The notes under the pieces are model-generated. The model ran no database searches. It worked only from the letters and a program-made list of their open reading frames with translations, and was not told the origin of the DNA. Below are positions 41,126 to 50,524 of a stretch of 64,000 bases of DNA, one piece after another. Both the position numbers and the translations under genes were made by a program. Origin of the DNA: DATBDE01 sp036270095 (GTDB lineage Bacteria; Actinomycetota; Thermoleophilia; Solirubrobacterales; Solirubrobacteraceae); the NCBI GenBank assembly GCA_036270095.1, contig DATBDE010000072.1, positions 1 to 64,000 on the forward strand, written 5' to 3'. Each line of letters begins with the position of its first letter. Position 1 is the stretch's first letter.

Positions 41126-41980
41126 CTAGCCGCCGGTGACGTCCCGGCGCAGGAACACGACCAGGGCCGCGAACAGCGACGGCACTGCGTACGCCGCGCA
41201 CACCCAGGCCGCGCGGCCGATCGGCGCCCAGTCGATCGGGTCGCGTAGCAGGCCCTGCCAGGCGTCGAACTGCGTCGAGAGCAGGTAAGGCCGCAGGAAC
41301 TCGAGGCCGGAGATGATCCCCAGCAGCTGCATGACCAGCGAGATCATCAGCGCGCCGACGATCGCGGCGGCCGAGTTGCGCGTGACCGTCGACAGCAGCA
41401 GCGCGATGCAGGCCACGCTGAGCACCGGCATGAGGTACGCGAGCAAGGCCCCGCCGGTGAGCACCAGCCCCCGCCCGACCCCGACCGTGTTCCCGCTCAA
41501 CGTCGTGAGCGGGTGAAACCCGAACCGCAGCCCGCCGAACACGGCGGCGACGAGCGCGAAGAGCAGCAGCGCCGCCGCGGCGTAGGTGAACGACGCCGCG
41601 ACCTTGGCGATGAACAGCTGCTGGCGCTCGACCGAGCGGGTGAAGATGGTCTTCAGCGTGCCGTTGCGGTCCTCGGCCGCGACGATGTCGCCGGCCACGA
41701 GCGACACGATGAGCGGGAACAGCCAGATCGACCCGAACAGCAGCAGCACGAGCGGGATGGCCAGGCCGGTCTCGCGCACGTAGCGCCCGAACGGCACGCG
41801 CTCGGGGCCGCCGGTCTCCACCATCAGGGCGACGATGAACAGGCAGGGCACCACGACGGCGGCGCCGAGCCCGAGGTACGTGCGCTTCTGGGCCCGCAGC
41901 TTGCGCAGCTCCCACAGGTAGACCGTCCACGTGCTTGGGCGGCGGGCGACGGCGGGCAGGACCGGGGCGGCGGCGGTCAT
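41126..41980 (-). CDS. ABC-2 type transporter permease
   Basis: A 284-aa membrane protein with six helices: LGLGAAVVVPCLFIVALMV, GLAIPLVLLLFGSIWLFPLIVSLVAGD, SFTYAAAALLLFALVAAVF, GGALLAYLMPVLSVACIALLL, AAIVGALMISLVMQLLGII and AAWVCAAYAVPSLFAALVVF. The segment VAGDIVAAEDRNGTLKTIFTRSVERQQLFIAK is the ABC-2 family hallmark (D-x-x-x-G-T-L-x-x-x-L-x-x-P/S-x-x-R). Its ATG overlaps the stop of the ATPase gene by 4 nt. Together they form an exporter for an unknown substrate, downstream of a two-component system. Confidence 0.88.
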   Translation of the reverse strand: MTAAAPVLPAVARRPSTWTVYLWELRKLRAQKRTYLGLGAAVVVPCLFIVALMVETGGPERVPFGRYVRETGLAIPLVLLLFGSIWLFPLIVSLVAGDIVAAEDRNGTLKTIFTRSVERQQLFIAKVAASFTYAAAALLLFALVAAVFGGLRFGFHPLTTLSGNTVGVGRGLVLTGGALLAYLMPVLSVACIALLLSTVTRNSAAAIVGALMISLVMQLLGIISGLEFLRPYLLSTQFDAWQGLLRDPIDWAPIGRAAWVCAAYAVPSLFAALVVFLRRDVTGG

Positions 41981-42981
41981 GCCGGCACGCGCTCCTCGGA
42001 CGGCGCGGCGCCGTTGGTCTCACCTTCGGTGAGGCGGAAGAACAGCTCCTCCAGGCTGGCGGCGGCGGGCACCAGGGCGCGGATGCCCAGGCCCGCGTCG
42101 ACCAGCGCGATCGACAGCCCGGCGGCCGCATCCTCGTCGGCGGCGACCGAGAGCCCGTCGCCGTCGCGGCGCACGTCGCCGACGCCGGGCTGGTGGGTGG
42201 CGACCTCAAGCGCACGCTCGTCGTCGGTGGTCCGCAGCCGGTAGCGCTGGCCGGTCGAGTGCAACAGCTCGTCGAGCCGGCCCTCGTAGATCACGCTGCC
42301 GCTGCGCACGATGGCCAGGCGGTCGCAGAGCTCCTCGACCTCGTCCATGATGTGGCTCGAGAGCAGGACGGTGATGCCCTGGTCGGCGAGGCGGCGCACG
42401 AGCACGCGCATGTCGCGCATGCCGGCGGGGTCCAGGCCGGTGGTGGGCTCGTCGAGGATGAGCAGGGCGGGGTCGCGGATCAGCGCCCCGGCGATGCCGA
42501 GCCGCTGGCGCATGCCGTGCGAGTAGCCGCCGACCTTGTCGCCCTGGCGGTCGGCGAGCTCGACGGTGTCCAGCGCGCCGTCGATCCGGTCGCGCGCGCC
42601 GCCGCCGTCCAGCGCGGCGACGAGCTCGAGGTTGCGCCGGCCCGAGATGTAGGGGTAGAAGCGCGGCGCCTCGACGAACCCGGCCACGCCCGCCAGCGCC
42701 TTCGCCCCTTCGACCAGCGGGTCGCGGCCGAACAGCTTGGCCACGCCCGCGTCGGGGCGGATCAGGCCGAGCAGCATGCGCAGGGTCGTCGTCTTCCCGG
42801 CCCCGTTGGGGCCCAGGAACCCGTAGACGTCCCCGCGCTGCACGGTCAGGTCGATGTTGTCGACCGCGGTGACGTGCCCGTAGCGCTTGATCAGCCCGCG
42901 GGCCTCGATCGGCGGGGTGCCAGCCAGTGCCCGACTCGGGTCGGCTGACAAGGACGCAGCCGGAGGGTCAGTGCTCTGCAC
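41977..42981 (-). CDS. ABC transporter ATPase (ABC-2/DrrA-like)
   Basis: A 334-aa ATPase. Walker A is GPNGAGKTTT, the signature YSHGMRQRLGIAGAL, Walker B LLILDEPTTGLDPAGMRD and the H-loop LLSSHIMDEVEELCD. The Y-S-H-G-M-R-Q-R signature and a C-terminal extension of about 100 residues are typical of DrrA/BcrA-type exporters. In the run response regulator, kinase, LolA-like protein, ATPase, permease it lies 39 bp after the LolA-like gene. Such clusters often export antimicrobials or lipids and are switched on by the neighbouring two-component system; that is inference here. Confidence 0.92.
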   Translation of the reverse strand: MQSTDPPAASLSADPSRALAGTPPIEARGLIKRYGHVTAVDNIDLTVQRGDVYGFLGPNGAGKTTTLRMLLGLIRPDAGVAKLFGRDPLVEGAKALAGVAGFVEAPRFYPYISGRRNLELVAALDGGGARDRIDGALDTVELADRQGDKVGGYSHGMRQRLGIAGALIRDPALLILDEPTTGLDPAGMRDMRVLVRRLADQGITVLLSSHIMDEVEELCDRLAIVRSGSVIYEGRLDELLHSTGQRYRLRTTDDERALEVATHQPGVGDVRRDGDGLSVAADEDAAAGLSIALVDAGLGIRALVPAAASLEELFFRLTEGETNGAAPSEERVPA

Positions 42982-43020
42982 GGCCCTCCCGCGAGGACGC
43001 CGTCAGGCGGCTCGAGGCGG

Positions 43021-44238
43021 TCACTGGAGTTGGCGGGCCGCCTGCTCCGCTGCCTGCGGCGGGACCGAGCCCGCCACCGTGTAGCTGATCCCGTTGCGCT
43101 CGAACGTCACGACGGTACCGAGCGCGGTCGCGAGCTCGGTGCCGGTGGCGCCGTTGATGTTGACCTGAGGCAGGCGCAGGTCGCGCTCGCGGTTGCCGCC
43201 GCCACCGCCGGAGCCCTGCTTGTCCTGGCCGTTGCCGGCCTTCTGCTGGAGCACGACGACCCCGCCCAGGCCCTTGCCGTAGGTGGTCAGCGCGCCGGCG
43301 CTGTTCTCGTGCTGCATCAGGCGGACCTCCTGGCGCGGCAGGCCGGCCAGCGCATCTGGCGCGACGAGCTTGAAGTCGAGCTTGGACTGCACGGCGTCGA
43401 CGCCTTGCACCTTGTCGGGCTTGCCGCCCTGGTGGTCCATGCCGCCCTGCGGCTGGCGCGAGCTCATGTCGACCACGCGCGCGCCCGACGGCGGGGCGAC
43501 GTCGACGTCGGAGTCGGAGACCGGGTTGAAGGACACGTCGTCGGCCTGGAGCTCGAGCACCGGCGAGCTCTGGTTGTCGGCGTAGACGGCGGCGCGCAGC
43601 GGGATGCCGTTGTTGGCGTCCCAGGCGAGCTCGGCTGCGCCGAGCAGGCCGCCGTCGTCCTTCGGCGAGATGCGGACGGTGTACGTCGGGGCGCCCGCGG
43701 TCGAGGTCGGGTCGGCGCCCGACAGCGACCAGTGCTGGGAGATCTGGTTGATCGCCTTGTCGACCTGCTCCAGCGTGACCGGCTTGTGCTGGTCGGCCTG
43801 GTCGGCGCCGCCCTTGTCCTTGCCCTGCGGGGCGTCGAAGCGGTAGACGGTGTTGGAGTTCGCGTCGAAGACGGTGACCTGCTTGCCGTCGGAGACGATC
43901 TGGGCGTCGCCCGCGCTGGACTGCAGCTCGACGCGGAAACGGCCGTCGTTGGTCACCCACAGGCGGCCCTTGGCGCCGGACAGCAGCGGCGATGTCGAGC
44001 CCTCGGGCAGCGAGCCGGCCGGGATGAGGTTGTTCGTGAAGGTCACCGACGCGGTCAGCCCGTCGACCTTGGGCGCGTTGAGCGCGTCCACGACGGCCTG
44101 GTTGAGCGGCTTGGCGGCCGGAGTCGGGTTGCTGTCGGACAGCGCGCCCTGCGCGATGCCGGCGCTCACGCCGAGCAGGGCGATGACGCCCACGACGATC
44201 AACAGGCGTCGGGTCGAGATGGTCCGCAGTCGCTTCAT
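43021..44238 (-). CDS. LolA/RseB-like exported lipoprotein-carrier-type protein
   Basis: A 405-aa protein with an N-terminal membrane anchor or signal (RRLLIVVGVIALLGVSAGIAQG). The fold cues are those of the LolA/MucB/DUF2092 superfamily: VDGLTASVTFTNNLIP, GAKGRLWVTNDGRFRVELQS, AQIVSDGKQVTVFDANSNTVYRFD and a later PTYTVRISPKDDGGLLGAAELAWDANNGIPLRAAVYA. A Gly/Gln-rich insert (KAGNGQDKQGSGGGGGN) lies near 340. RseB-like proteins sense lipid or lipoprotein stress and feed a signal to a regulator. Its ATG overlaps the stop of the histidine kinase gene (ATGA), so it may act as an input or brake for that kinase. Confidence 0.75.
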   Translation of the reverse strand: MKRLRTISTRRLLIVVGVIALLGVSAGIAQGALSDSNPTPAAKPLNQAVVDALNAPKVDGLTASVTFTNNLIPAGSLPEGSTSPLLSGAKGRLWVTNDGRFRVELQSSAGDAQIVSDGKQVTVFDANSNTVYRFDAPQGKDKGGADQADQHKPVTLEQVDKAINQISQHWSLSGADPTSTAGAPTYTVRISPKDDGGLLGAAELAWDANNGIPLRAAVYADNQSSPVLELQADDVSFNPVSDSDVDVAPPSGARVVDMSSRQPQGGMDHQGGKPDKVQGVDAVQSKLDFKLVAPDALAGLPRQEVRLMQHENSAGALTTYGKGLGGVVVLQQKAGNGQDKQGSGGGGGNRERDLRLPQVNINGATGTELATALGTVVTFERNGISYTVAGSVPPQAAEQAARQLQ

Positions 44239-45614
44239 CGGCTTCCTTCCACGTCGGTGTCTACCCGTGTTCTAGCCGGGGACCCTGAGATGTCTCTGAG
44301 AGGCGGCAGGTCCAGGGTGAAGGTCGCGCCGTGCACCTCGACGCTGCCGCCGTGGCGGTCGGCGATCGCGCGCACGATGGCCAGGCCCAGGCCCGAGCCC
44401 TCGCCGCTGGCCCCGGGGCCGCGCCAGAAGCGCTCGAAGGCGTGCGCCGCGGCCTCGTCGTCCAGCCCCGGCCCCGCGTCGGTCACGCTCACGCGGCTGC
44501 CGTCCAGCGCCACGGTGATGCGGCGGTCGGGCGGGCCGTGCTTGCGCGCGTTCTCGACCAGGTTGGCGAGCGCGCGCCGCAGCGCCTCGGGGTCGCCGGC
44601 CACGGCGCCGCCCTCGCCCTCGACCACCACGCGCGGGTCGCCGTCGGCCACGTCGCGGGCCAGCGCGTCGAGGTCGACGCGCTCGTCCGGGCGCGCGCGG
44701 GCCGCGTCCTCGCGGGCGAGCGCGAGTAGGTCGTCGAGCAGCGCCGACAGCCGGGTGGCGTCGCGCTCGAGCTCGGCCAGCACCTCGGCGTCGGCGCCGT
44801 GCTGGGCCACGTAGGCGGCGTTGCCGCGCAGCGCGGTCAGCGGCGTGCGCAGCTCGTGCGACGCGTCGGCGACGAAGCGGCGCTCGTTCTCGCGCGCGCG
44901 GTCGAGCGTCTCGAGCATCGCGTTCAGCGTGTCGGCCAGCCGCCGCACCTCGTCGCGCGAGGCGGGGGCGGGGAGGCGGCGCTCGGGGTCGCCGGTGCGG
45001 GCGATGGCCTCGGCGCCCGCGGTCAGCCGGCCGAGCGGGCGCAGCGCGCGGCGGGTGAGCAGGACCGAGAGCAGCGCGGCGAGGATCGCCGCGGCGACGG
45101 CGCTGATCGCCACCAGGCCGCGGGTGGTGCGCAGGGTGTCCTCGATGTCGCCGGTCCCGCCGGCCACCGCGACCGCGCCGCCCGACGCCGGGCCGCCGCC
45201 GATCTCGCCCAGGGGCGCGGCGTACACGCGCACGACCTCGTCGCCGAGGCGCTCGTCCCCGTAGGCGGCGCGGCGCGCGCGCACGGCGCCGCTCAGCGGC
45301 ACCCCGTCGGGCAGCACGCGCCCGCCCAGCGCGCCCGAGCGGGCCACGATCCGCCCGCGCCGGTCCACCACCTCGACCAGCGCCGGCCCGCTGCCCACGC
45401 GGCCCTCGAGCGTGCCCGGCACGGTGAGCAGGCGCGGGGTGGCCGCTGCCAAGCGCGCCACCTCGACGGCGCGCGCCCGCAGGCTGCGGTCCAGGGTGTC
45501 GTGGAGCTGGTTGTCGAGCAGGGTCAGCGTCGCCACGCCCAACAGCACCACCGCGAGCAGGATCGCCACCGCCGAGGCCAGCGCGACGCGCCAGCGCAGC
45601 GAGACGCGCGACAC
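44235..45614 (-). CDS. Two-component sensor histidine kinase
   Basis: A 459-aa membrane kinase. Helix 1 is VALASAVAILLAVVLLGVATL (10-30) and helix 2 GLVAISAVAAAILAALLSVLL (166-186), framing an extracytoplasmic sensor of about 130 residues. A HAMP linker follows (TRRALRPLGRLTAGAEAIART). The H-box is ADASHELRTPLTAL with His253, the N-box NLVENARKHG, and the G boxes DAGPGLDD and GSGLGLAIVR. It starts one base after the response-regulator stop, and its own stop overlaps the LolA-like gene. The signal is unknown; cotranscription with a LolA/RseB-like protein suggests envelope sensing. Confidence 0.93.
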   Translation of the reverse strand: MSRVSLRWRVALASAVAILLAVVLLGVATLTLLDNQLHDTLDRSLRARAVEVARLAAATPRLLTVPGTLEGRVGSGPALVEVVDRRGRIVARSGALGGRVLPDGVPLSGAVRARRAAYGDERLGDEVVRVYAAPLGEIGGGPASGGAVAVAGGTGDIEDTLRTTRGLVAISAVAAAILAALLSVLLTRRALRPLGRLTAGAEAIARTGDPERRLPAPASRDEVRRLADTLNAMLETLDRARENERRFVADASHELRTPLTALRGNAAYVAQHGADAEVLAELERDATRLSALLDDLLALAREDAARARPDERVDLDALARDVADGDPRVVVEGEGGAVAGDPEALRRALANLVENARKHGPPDRRITVALDGSRVSVTDAGPGLDDEAAAHAFERFWRGPGASGEGSGLGLAIVRAIADRHGGSVEVHGATFTLDLPPLRDISGSPARTRVDTDVEGSR

Positions 45615-45615
45615 C

Positions 45616-46287
45616 TCAGCCCCCCTCTTGGAGCACGAACCCGACCCCGCGCACGGTCCCGATCAGGGGCGGGTCGCCGAGCTTGCGGCGCAGGTAGGCC
45701 ACGTAGCGGTCGACGGAGTTGGGGCTGGCCTCCGCCTCGCCGCCCCACACCTCCTCGAGCGCGCGCTCGCGCGTGACCACCGTGCGCGGGTTGCGCAGCA
45801 GCAGGCCGAGCAGCTCGGACTCGCGCCGGGTCAGGCCGAGGTCGCGCTGGCCGCGGGTGGCGTGCCCGCTCTCGGGGACGAGGGCGACGTCGGCGAAGGC
45901 CAGCGTTTCGGGCACGTGGCCGCGGCGCAGTAGCGCGCGCACGCGCGCGGTGAGCTCCTGCACGGCGAACGGCTTGACCAGGTAGTCGTCGGCGCCGGCG
46001 TCCAGCCCGGCCACGCGGTCGGGGACGCCGTCGCGCGCGGTGAGCATGAGGATGGGCACGCCGAGGCCCTTGGCGCGCAGCCGTCGCGCGACCGCCAGGC
46101 CGTCCACGCCGGGCATGGCGACGTCGAGCACGATGAGGTCGGGCACCGACTTCTCCACCGCGGCCAGCGCCGCCCCGCCGTCGGCGGCGGTGCGCACGGC
46201 GTAGCCCTCGGCGGCGAGCGTGCGCTCGAGCATCCGCCGGATCGGCGGGTCGTCGTCCACGACGATGATGGCGGCGGCGGGTGCCAT
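45616..46287 (-). CDS. OmpR/PhoB-family response regulator
   Basis: A 223-aa regulator. The receiver has the acidic pocket VVDDDPP (Asp11-13), phosphoacceptor Asp55 in LIVLDVAMPG, Thr near 83 in LMLTARD and Lys in DYLVKPF. The C-terminal winged helix (about 130-220) reads LTRRESELLGLLLRNPRTVVTRERALEEVWG and DRYVAYLRRKLGD. It is the first gene of the run kinase, LolA-like protein, ABC transporter, which it probably activates. ATG 46287 lies 26 bp from the divergent beta-lactamase-fold gene, which could be a second target. Confidence 0.94.
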   Translation of the reverse strand: MAPAAAIIVVDDDPPIRRMLERTLAAEGYAVRTAADGGAALAAVEKSVPDLIVLDVAMPGVDGLAVARRLRAKGLGVPILMLTARDGVPDRVAGLDAGADDYLVKPFAVQELTARVRALLRRGHVPETLAFADVALVPESGHATRGQRDLGLTRRESELLGLLLRNPRTVVTRERALEEVWGGEAEASPNSVDRYVAYLRRKLGDPPLIGTVRGVGFVLQEGG

Positions 46288-46313
46288 TTCGTGGCACTAT
46301 GGCGTCTGTGGGG

Positions 46314-47498
46314 ATGACGAGGCGAGCGCTGCTGGGGAGCGCCGTGGCGGCAGGCATGGTCGCCGCCACGCCTTGGCCGTTGCGCGCGCTGGCCCAGAGC
46401 GCGAGCGGAAACGACCTCGCGACGGAGTGGCCGGCGCTTGCGCAACGTCAGCTCGACACGGGGAAGCCTTCGGCCGTGGCCTACGACGTCGTGCGGCCGG
46501 AGGGCGTGATCGCGAACGGCCTGGGCCATCTCAGCAAGCAGTCCGACGCACCCGACGCCGACTCGACCACCATCTTCGAGATCGGGTCGACGACGAAGGT
46601 GTTCACCGCGATCCTGCTCGGCCTGACCGTCGATCCCAGCTTCGGGGTGACGCTGGACACGAAGCTCGACCCGTTCCTGCATGAGCTGCCCGAGGAGGTC
46701 AGGAACAAGAAGGTGGAGCGGCTGACCTTCGGCGAGCTGGCCCAGTACGCGAGCTGCCTGACGACGGACCCGCCCGGGCACGACAACCCCGACTACACCC
46801 TCCAGGACCTCGCCGAGTGGCTGAACGGCCCCGACGTCCTGCAGCACCCCTGCCAGCCCGGCAAGGTCTACTACTACTCGAACATCGCGTGGGGGCTGCT
46901 CGGCTACGCGCTGGCTCAGGTCTGGCAATACCCGAGCTGGACCGAGCTCGTGCGCGACCAGCTGACGGCGCCCCTGGGAATGACCGACACCATTCGCAGC
47001 GGCACGCAGACCGATGATCAGAAGCTGCGAACGGCCACCGGGTACGACGACCAGGATCACGAGGCGCCGCCCCTGCTCGGCGCGCCCTTCCTCGGCGGCG
47101 GCGGGGAGCTGGTGTCCACCGCCGCGGACATGGTGAGGTTCATCCAGGTCAACATCGATCCGAGTCAGGCGCCCACACCCGCCCTTCAACAGGCCATCCG
47201 GTTCACGCAGAGCTCGCTGAAGACCTACAAGCGGGGGATCCCGGAGGGCAGCCAGCCACCGCCCCGCAAGCTGAAGGCCACGGTCTCGTCGGGCATCGGC
47301 TGGTTCGCCGGCATCACGAAGGACGGCGCCATCGGCTGGACCAAGAACGGCGGCACCCAGGGCTTCGAATCGTTCGTCGGCTTCCTTCCCTCCACGCGGC
47401 AGGGAATCTTCATGGTCCTCAACCACCAGGGCTTCAACCCGCAGACCGACGGCCGGGCGGACCTGGGTCTCGATCCGCTCGACGCGGATCCCGGCTAG
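46314..47498 (+). CDS. Secreted serine beta-lactamase-like hydrolase (class C / DD-peptidase fold)
   Basis: A 394-aa protein with a twin-arginine signal (MTRRALLGSAVAAGMVAATPWPLRALAQ), so it is exported folded. The nucleophile motif is Ser92-T-T-Lys95 in EIGSTTKVFTA, the second motif Tyr188-Ser-Asn190 in YYSNIAWG, and the third region KNGGTQGFESFV replaces K-T-G. LLGYALAQVWQ and PLGMTDTIRS are family helices. It could be an esterase, DD-peptidase or beta-lactamase; the sequence does not decide. ATG 46314 puts the RR near the start; ATG 46299 is possible. It is divergent from the response regulator and ends 4 nt into the convergent WS/DGAT gene. Confidence 0.87.
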   Translation: MTRRALLGSAVAAGMVAATPWPLRALAQSASGNDLATEWPALAQRQLDTGKPSAVAYDVVRPEGVIANGLGHLSKQSDAPDADSTTIFEIGSTTKVFTAILLGLTVDPSFGVTLDTKLDPFLHELPEEVRNKKVERLTFGELAQYASCLTTDPPGHDNPDYTLQDLAEWLNGPDVLQHPCQPGKVYYYSNIAWGLLGYALAQVWQYPSWTELVRDQLTAPLGMTDTIRSGTQTDDQKLRTATGYDDQDHEAPPLLGAPFLGGGGELVSTAADMVRFIQVNIDPSQAPTPALQQAIRFTQSSLKTYKRGIPEGSQPPPRKLKATVSSGIGWFAGITKDGAIGWTKNGGTQGFESFVGFLPSTRQGIFMVLNHQGFNPQTDGRADLGLDPLDADPG

Positions 47499-48865
47499 CC
47501 CAGGAGCTCGTCCAGCGCGGCCTCGAGCGCGGCCGCCGCCGCGGTCACCGGCGGGTCGAGGTCGCGGTCGGCGAGCAGCCCGAAGGCCACGCCGCCGTCA
47601 TAGGAGAGGATCCCCACGGTCAAGCGCTGGTTGGCCGGGTTGATCGGCACCACCGGCGAGGCCCACAGCAGCCGCGCGCCGTTCAGGTAGAAGGGCTGCT
47701 GGGGGCCGGGCAGGTTGGAGATCACGAGGTTGTGCGCGCGCACGCCGCCCATCGCCCGCACGAGCACCGACGACACCGCCGGCGGCACCCAGCCGGTGGC
47801 GCCGACGAGGAACCCGCCCGCGCGCACGGCGGCCGAGCCCTTCAGCGCGCGCGTCTCCGCGCTGACCATGCTCACGCGCCGCCGCGGGTCGGCCACGTCG
47901 GTGGGCAGGTCGACGAACACCATCGAGATGCGGTTGCCCAGCTGGCCGCGCTCGTCCTCCCTGCGCAGCGACACGGGGACGAGCGCGACCGGCTCCTGCC
48001 CGGCCGACCCCCCGAGCTCGGGCAGGTAGCGGCGGAGCATCCCCGCCACGGCGGCGACGAGCACGTCGTTGACGGTGCCGCCCGTGGCCTTGCCCGCCGC
48101 CTTGACCGCCGCGAGGTCGGTGCGGACGATCGCGTAGCGGCGGTTGGGGCCGAGCGGCTCGTTGAGCGGCGTCATCGGCGCCTGCGGGCGCTGGCGCGCG
48201 AGCTCGACCAGCAGGTCCGTGGTCCGCCGCAGCTCGTCCGCGGCTGTGCGCGGCGAGGTCTCGAGCGCGCGCCGGGCGGCGTCGAGCGCAAACCGCTGGG
48301 TGCGCATGAACGGGGTCGCGGCCAGGCGCGCGATGTGGGCGCCAGCGTCGTAGGGGCGCGGTGACCAGGGCTCGTCGGGCGGCGGGATGTCCAGCGGCTC
48401 CGGCGAGGGGTCGAGCAGCACGGTCCCGACGTCCACCGCGGCCACGCCGTCCACGAGCGCGTGGTGCATCTTCGTCACCAGCGCCACCTGGCCGTCGGCC
48501 AGCCCGTCGACCACGTGCAGCTCCCACAGCGGGCGCGCGCGGTCGAGCTTGCGCGACATCACCCGGCCGACGTAGTCGGCCAGCCCGTCGGGCGTGGGCA
48601 GGGTGGCGTGGTCGAGATGCCAGTCGAGGTCGAAGTCCTCGTCGTCGACCCATTCCGGGCCGGCCAGCCGCAGCGGGGCCTCGACCAGCTTCTGCCGATA
48701 GCGGGGGATCAGGTGCAGCCGTGCCTGCAGGCGCTCGCGCACCGCCTCGTAGGTGAGCCCGGGCCCGCCCTCGAACACGAGCGCGCCGCCGACCGCCATG
48801 TTGACTGGGCCGCGTTCGCTGGCCAGCGACGACCGGTCGGCGGCGCTGAGCGGCTCGGAGGCCAC
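47495..48865 (-). CDS. Wax ester synthase / diacylglycerol acyltransferase (WS/DGAT)
   Basis: A 456-aa acyltransferase that makes triacylglycerol or wax ester at the membrane or lipid droplet. The catalytic motif HHxxxDG is His134-His135-A-L-V-Asp139-Gly140 in KMHHALVDGVAA. Other family motifs are RPLWELHVVDGLADG, GTVNDVLVAAVAGMLRRYL, VPVSLRREDERGQLGNRIS and NLVISNLPGPQQPFYLNGARL. Length is normal (about 450-480). It lies 3 bp after the SDR gene, probably one operon. Storage lipid formation fits the many acyl-CoA genes around it. Confidence 0.93.
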   Translation of the reverse strand: MASEPLSAADRSSLASERGPVNMAVGGALVFEGGPGLTYEAVRERLQARLHLIPRYRQKLVEAPLRLAGPEWVDDEDFDLDWHLDHATLPTPDGLADYVGRVMSRKLDRARPLWELHVVDGLADGQVALVTKMHHALVDGVAAVDVGTVLLDPSPEPLDIPPPDEPWSPRPYDAGAHIARLAATPFMRTQRFALDAARRALETSPRTAADELRRTTDLLVELARQRPQAPMTPLNEPLGPNRRYAIVRTDLAAVKAAGKATGGTVNDVLVAAVAGMLRRYLPELGGSAGQEPVALVPVSLRREDERGQLGNRISMVFVDLPTDVADPRRRVSMVSAETRALKGSAAVRAGGFLVGATGWVPPAVSSVLVRAMGGVRAHNLVISNLPGPQQPFYLNGARLLWASPVVPINPANQRLTVGILSYDGGVAFGLLADRDLDPPVTAAAAALEAALDELLG

Positions 48866-48868
48866 GCG

Positions 48869-49639
48869 CTACTTCGGGGCCATCCGCAGCGCGCCGTCGA
48901 GCCGGATGACCTCGCCGTTGAGCATCTCGTTCTCGACGATGGAGCAGGCGAGCAGGGCGAACTCGGGCGGCTGGCCCAGGCGGTGGGGGAAGGGCACGGT
49001 CTCGCCCAACCGCTGGCGCGCCTCCTCGGGCAGCGCCGCGAGCAGCTGGGTGTCGAACAGGCCCGGCGCGATAGCCATGACGCGGATGCCCTTGTCGGCT
49101 AGGTCGCGCGCCGCCGGCAGCGTCATGCCCACGACGCCGCCCTTGGAGGCCGAGTAGGCGACCTGTCCGATCTGCCCGTCGTAGGCGGCCGCCGACGCGG
49201 TGTTGACGCACACACCGCGCTCACCCGAGTCGCCCTGCGGTTCGTTGGCGAGCATGGCCGTGGCGGCGAAGCGGAGCACGTTGAAGGTGCCGATCAAGTT
49301 GATCCCGATGATGGTCTCGAAGGGCATGAGGTCGTGCGGCCCGCGACTGCCGGTGATCTTCTGGGCCCAGCCCGTGCCGGCGCAGCACACGCAGATGCGC
49401 AGCCCGCCGCCGGCCTGCGCGGCCTGCTCGGCCGCGGCCTTGACCTCGTCCTCGTCGCGAACGTCGGCGTGCACGAAGCCCACGCCGTCGCCGAGCTCGT
49501 CGGCCAGCGCCTGCCCGCGCTCGTCGTTGACGTCGGCGATGGTCACGCTCGCGCCGCCGTCGTGCAGCCGGCGGACGGTTGCCTCGCCGAGCCCCGACGC
49601 CCCGCCGGCGACGAGCGCTCCACTTCCCTCGATTTTCAT
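48869..49639 (-). CDS. SDR oxidoreductase, 3-hydroxyacyl-CoA dehydrogenase-like
   Basis: A 256-aa short-chain dehydrogenase. The NAD-binding motif is GGASGLG (12-18) after the strand SGALVA; Asp in TIADVND favours NAD. VCCAGTG stands where most SDRs have N-N-A-G. Catalytic residues are Ser in [11 protein letters not shown] and Tyr-x-x-x-Lys in [11 protein letters not shown]. The N-terminus and the [23 protein letters not shown] region resemble human HSD17B10-type 3-hydroxyacyl-CoA dehydrogenases used in branched-chain acyl oxidation. It precedes the WS/DGAT gene by 3 bp and follows the RibD-like gene by 19 bp, suggesting one transcript. Confidence 0.88.
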   Translation of the reverse strand: MKIEGSGALVAGGASGLGEATVRRLHDGGASVTIADVNDERGQALADELGDGVGFVHADVRDEDEVKAAAEQAAQAGGGLRICVCCAGTGWAQKITGSRGPHDLMPFETIIGINLIGTFNVLRFAATAMLANEPQGDSGERGVCVNTASAAAYDGQIGQVAYSASKGGVVGMTLPAARDLADKGIRVMAIAPGLFDTQLLAALPEEARQRLGETVPFPHRLGQPPEFALLACSIVENEMLNGEVIRLDGALRMAPK

Positions 49640-49658
49640 GGCGCGGAACCCTATCCGT

Positions 49659-50411
49659 CTACGGGCCGCCCACCCGGTAGCGGAGGAAGAGCGCGCCGTG
49701 GCCCTCGTGGACGGACACCAGCTCGAGCCGGCCGGGGCGGTCCAGCGGCGGCGCGGCCACGATCGTCGGCGCGTCGCCGCCGCCCGCGAGCTTGGGCTCG
49801 ACCGACAGGAAGAGCTCGTCGAGGACCTCGGCCTCGAGCAACTGCCGGTTGACCGTGGGGCCGCCCTCGCACAGGACCGAGCGCACCCCGTGGTCGGCGC
49901 GCAGCGACCGCAGCACGCGGTCGACCGTGAGCTCGGCCTCGGCCATGCGGTGCAGCGTGACGTTGGCCGGGCAGGGCGGCGGGTTGTCGGGCGAGGACGT
50001 GTACACGGCCACACGCGAGGTGGGGTCGGTCCACAGCGAGGTGTCCCACGGCACGTCCAGCGTGCGGGTCAGGACGCAGGCCAGCGGCTCGGGCTCGAGT
50101 CCCTCGGCCTCACGCGCCGCGCGCAGCGCGGGGTCGCGCACCAGGTGCCCGTAGCGCTCGGCCCGCAGCGTGCCCGCGCCGATGAGGACGCAGTCGGCCT
50201 GGGTGCGCAGCCGCAGGAACAGCGTGCGGTCGAGGTCGTCGCCGACCGGCCCGGCCCTGCCGTCGATCGTGGCGCGGCCGTCGGCGGTGGAGACCATGTT
50301 GTCGACCACGTAGGGCCGCCCGTCCGGCGCGCGCTCGCCCAGGCGCAGGCCGGAGATGGCGTCCTCCACGGCGACCTCGCCGGGCTCGGGGTAGAGACGG
50401 CGCAGGGCCAT
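49659..50411 (-). CDS. RibD C-terminal / dihydrofolate-reductase-fold protein
   Basis: A 250-aa pyrimidine reductase-like protein. [31 protein letters not shown] is the RibD C-terminal start, followed by [21 protein letters not shown], the NADPH-contact region, and [33 protein letters not shown], the second family signature. RibD C-terminal domains reduce the ribose of a riboflavin precursor with NADPH; stand-alone proteins of this fold often have other roles, for example in F420-type or mycothiol organisms. No deaminase domain and no riboflavin genes are nearby, so a riboflavin role is not certain. Confidence 0.82.
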   Translation of the reverse strand: MALRRLYPEPGEVAVEDAISGLRLGERAPDGRPYVVDNMVSTADGRATIDGRAGPVGDDLDRTLFLRLRTQADCVLIGAGTLRAERYGHLVRDPALRAAREAEGLEPEPLACVLTRTLDVPWDTSLWTDPTSRVAVYTSSPDNPPPCPANVTLHRMAEAELTVDRVLRSLRADHGVRSVLCEGGPTVNRQLLEAEVLDELFLSVEPKLAGGGDAPTIVAAPPLDRPGRLELVSVHEGHGALFLRYRVGGP

Positions 50412-50524
50412 GGGCGCGTGAGGCTAGCCGCATGGGGCTTCGCAACCGGCGAAACGTACACACGCGGCCGCGGAGACGGCGTAGGGTCGGCGCTCACCGG
50501 TTTCCAGGATGAGGAGGGACCCAC

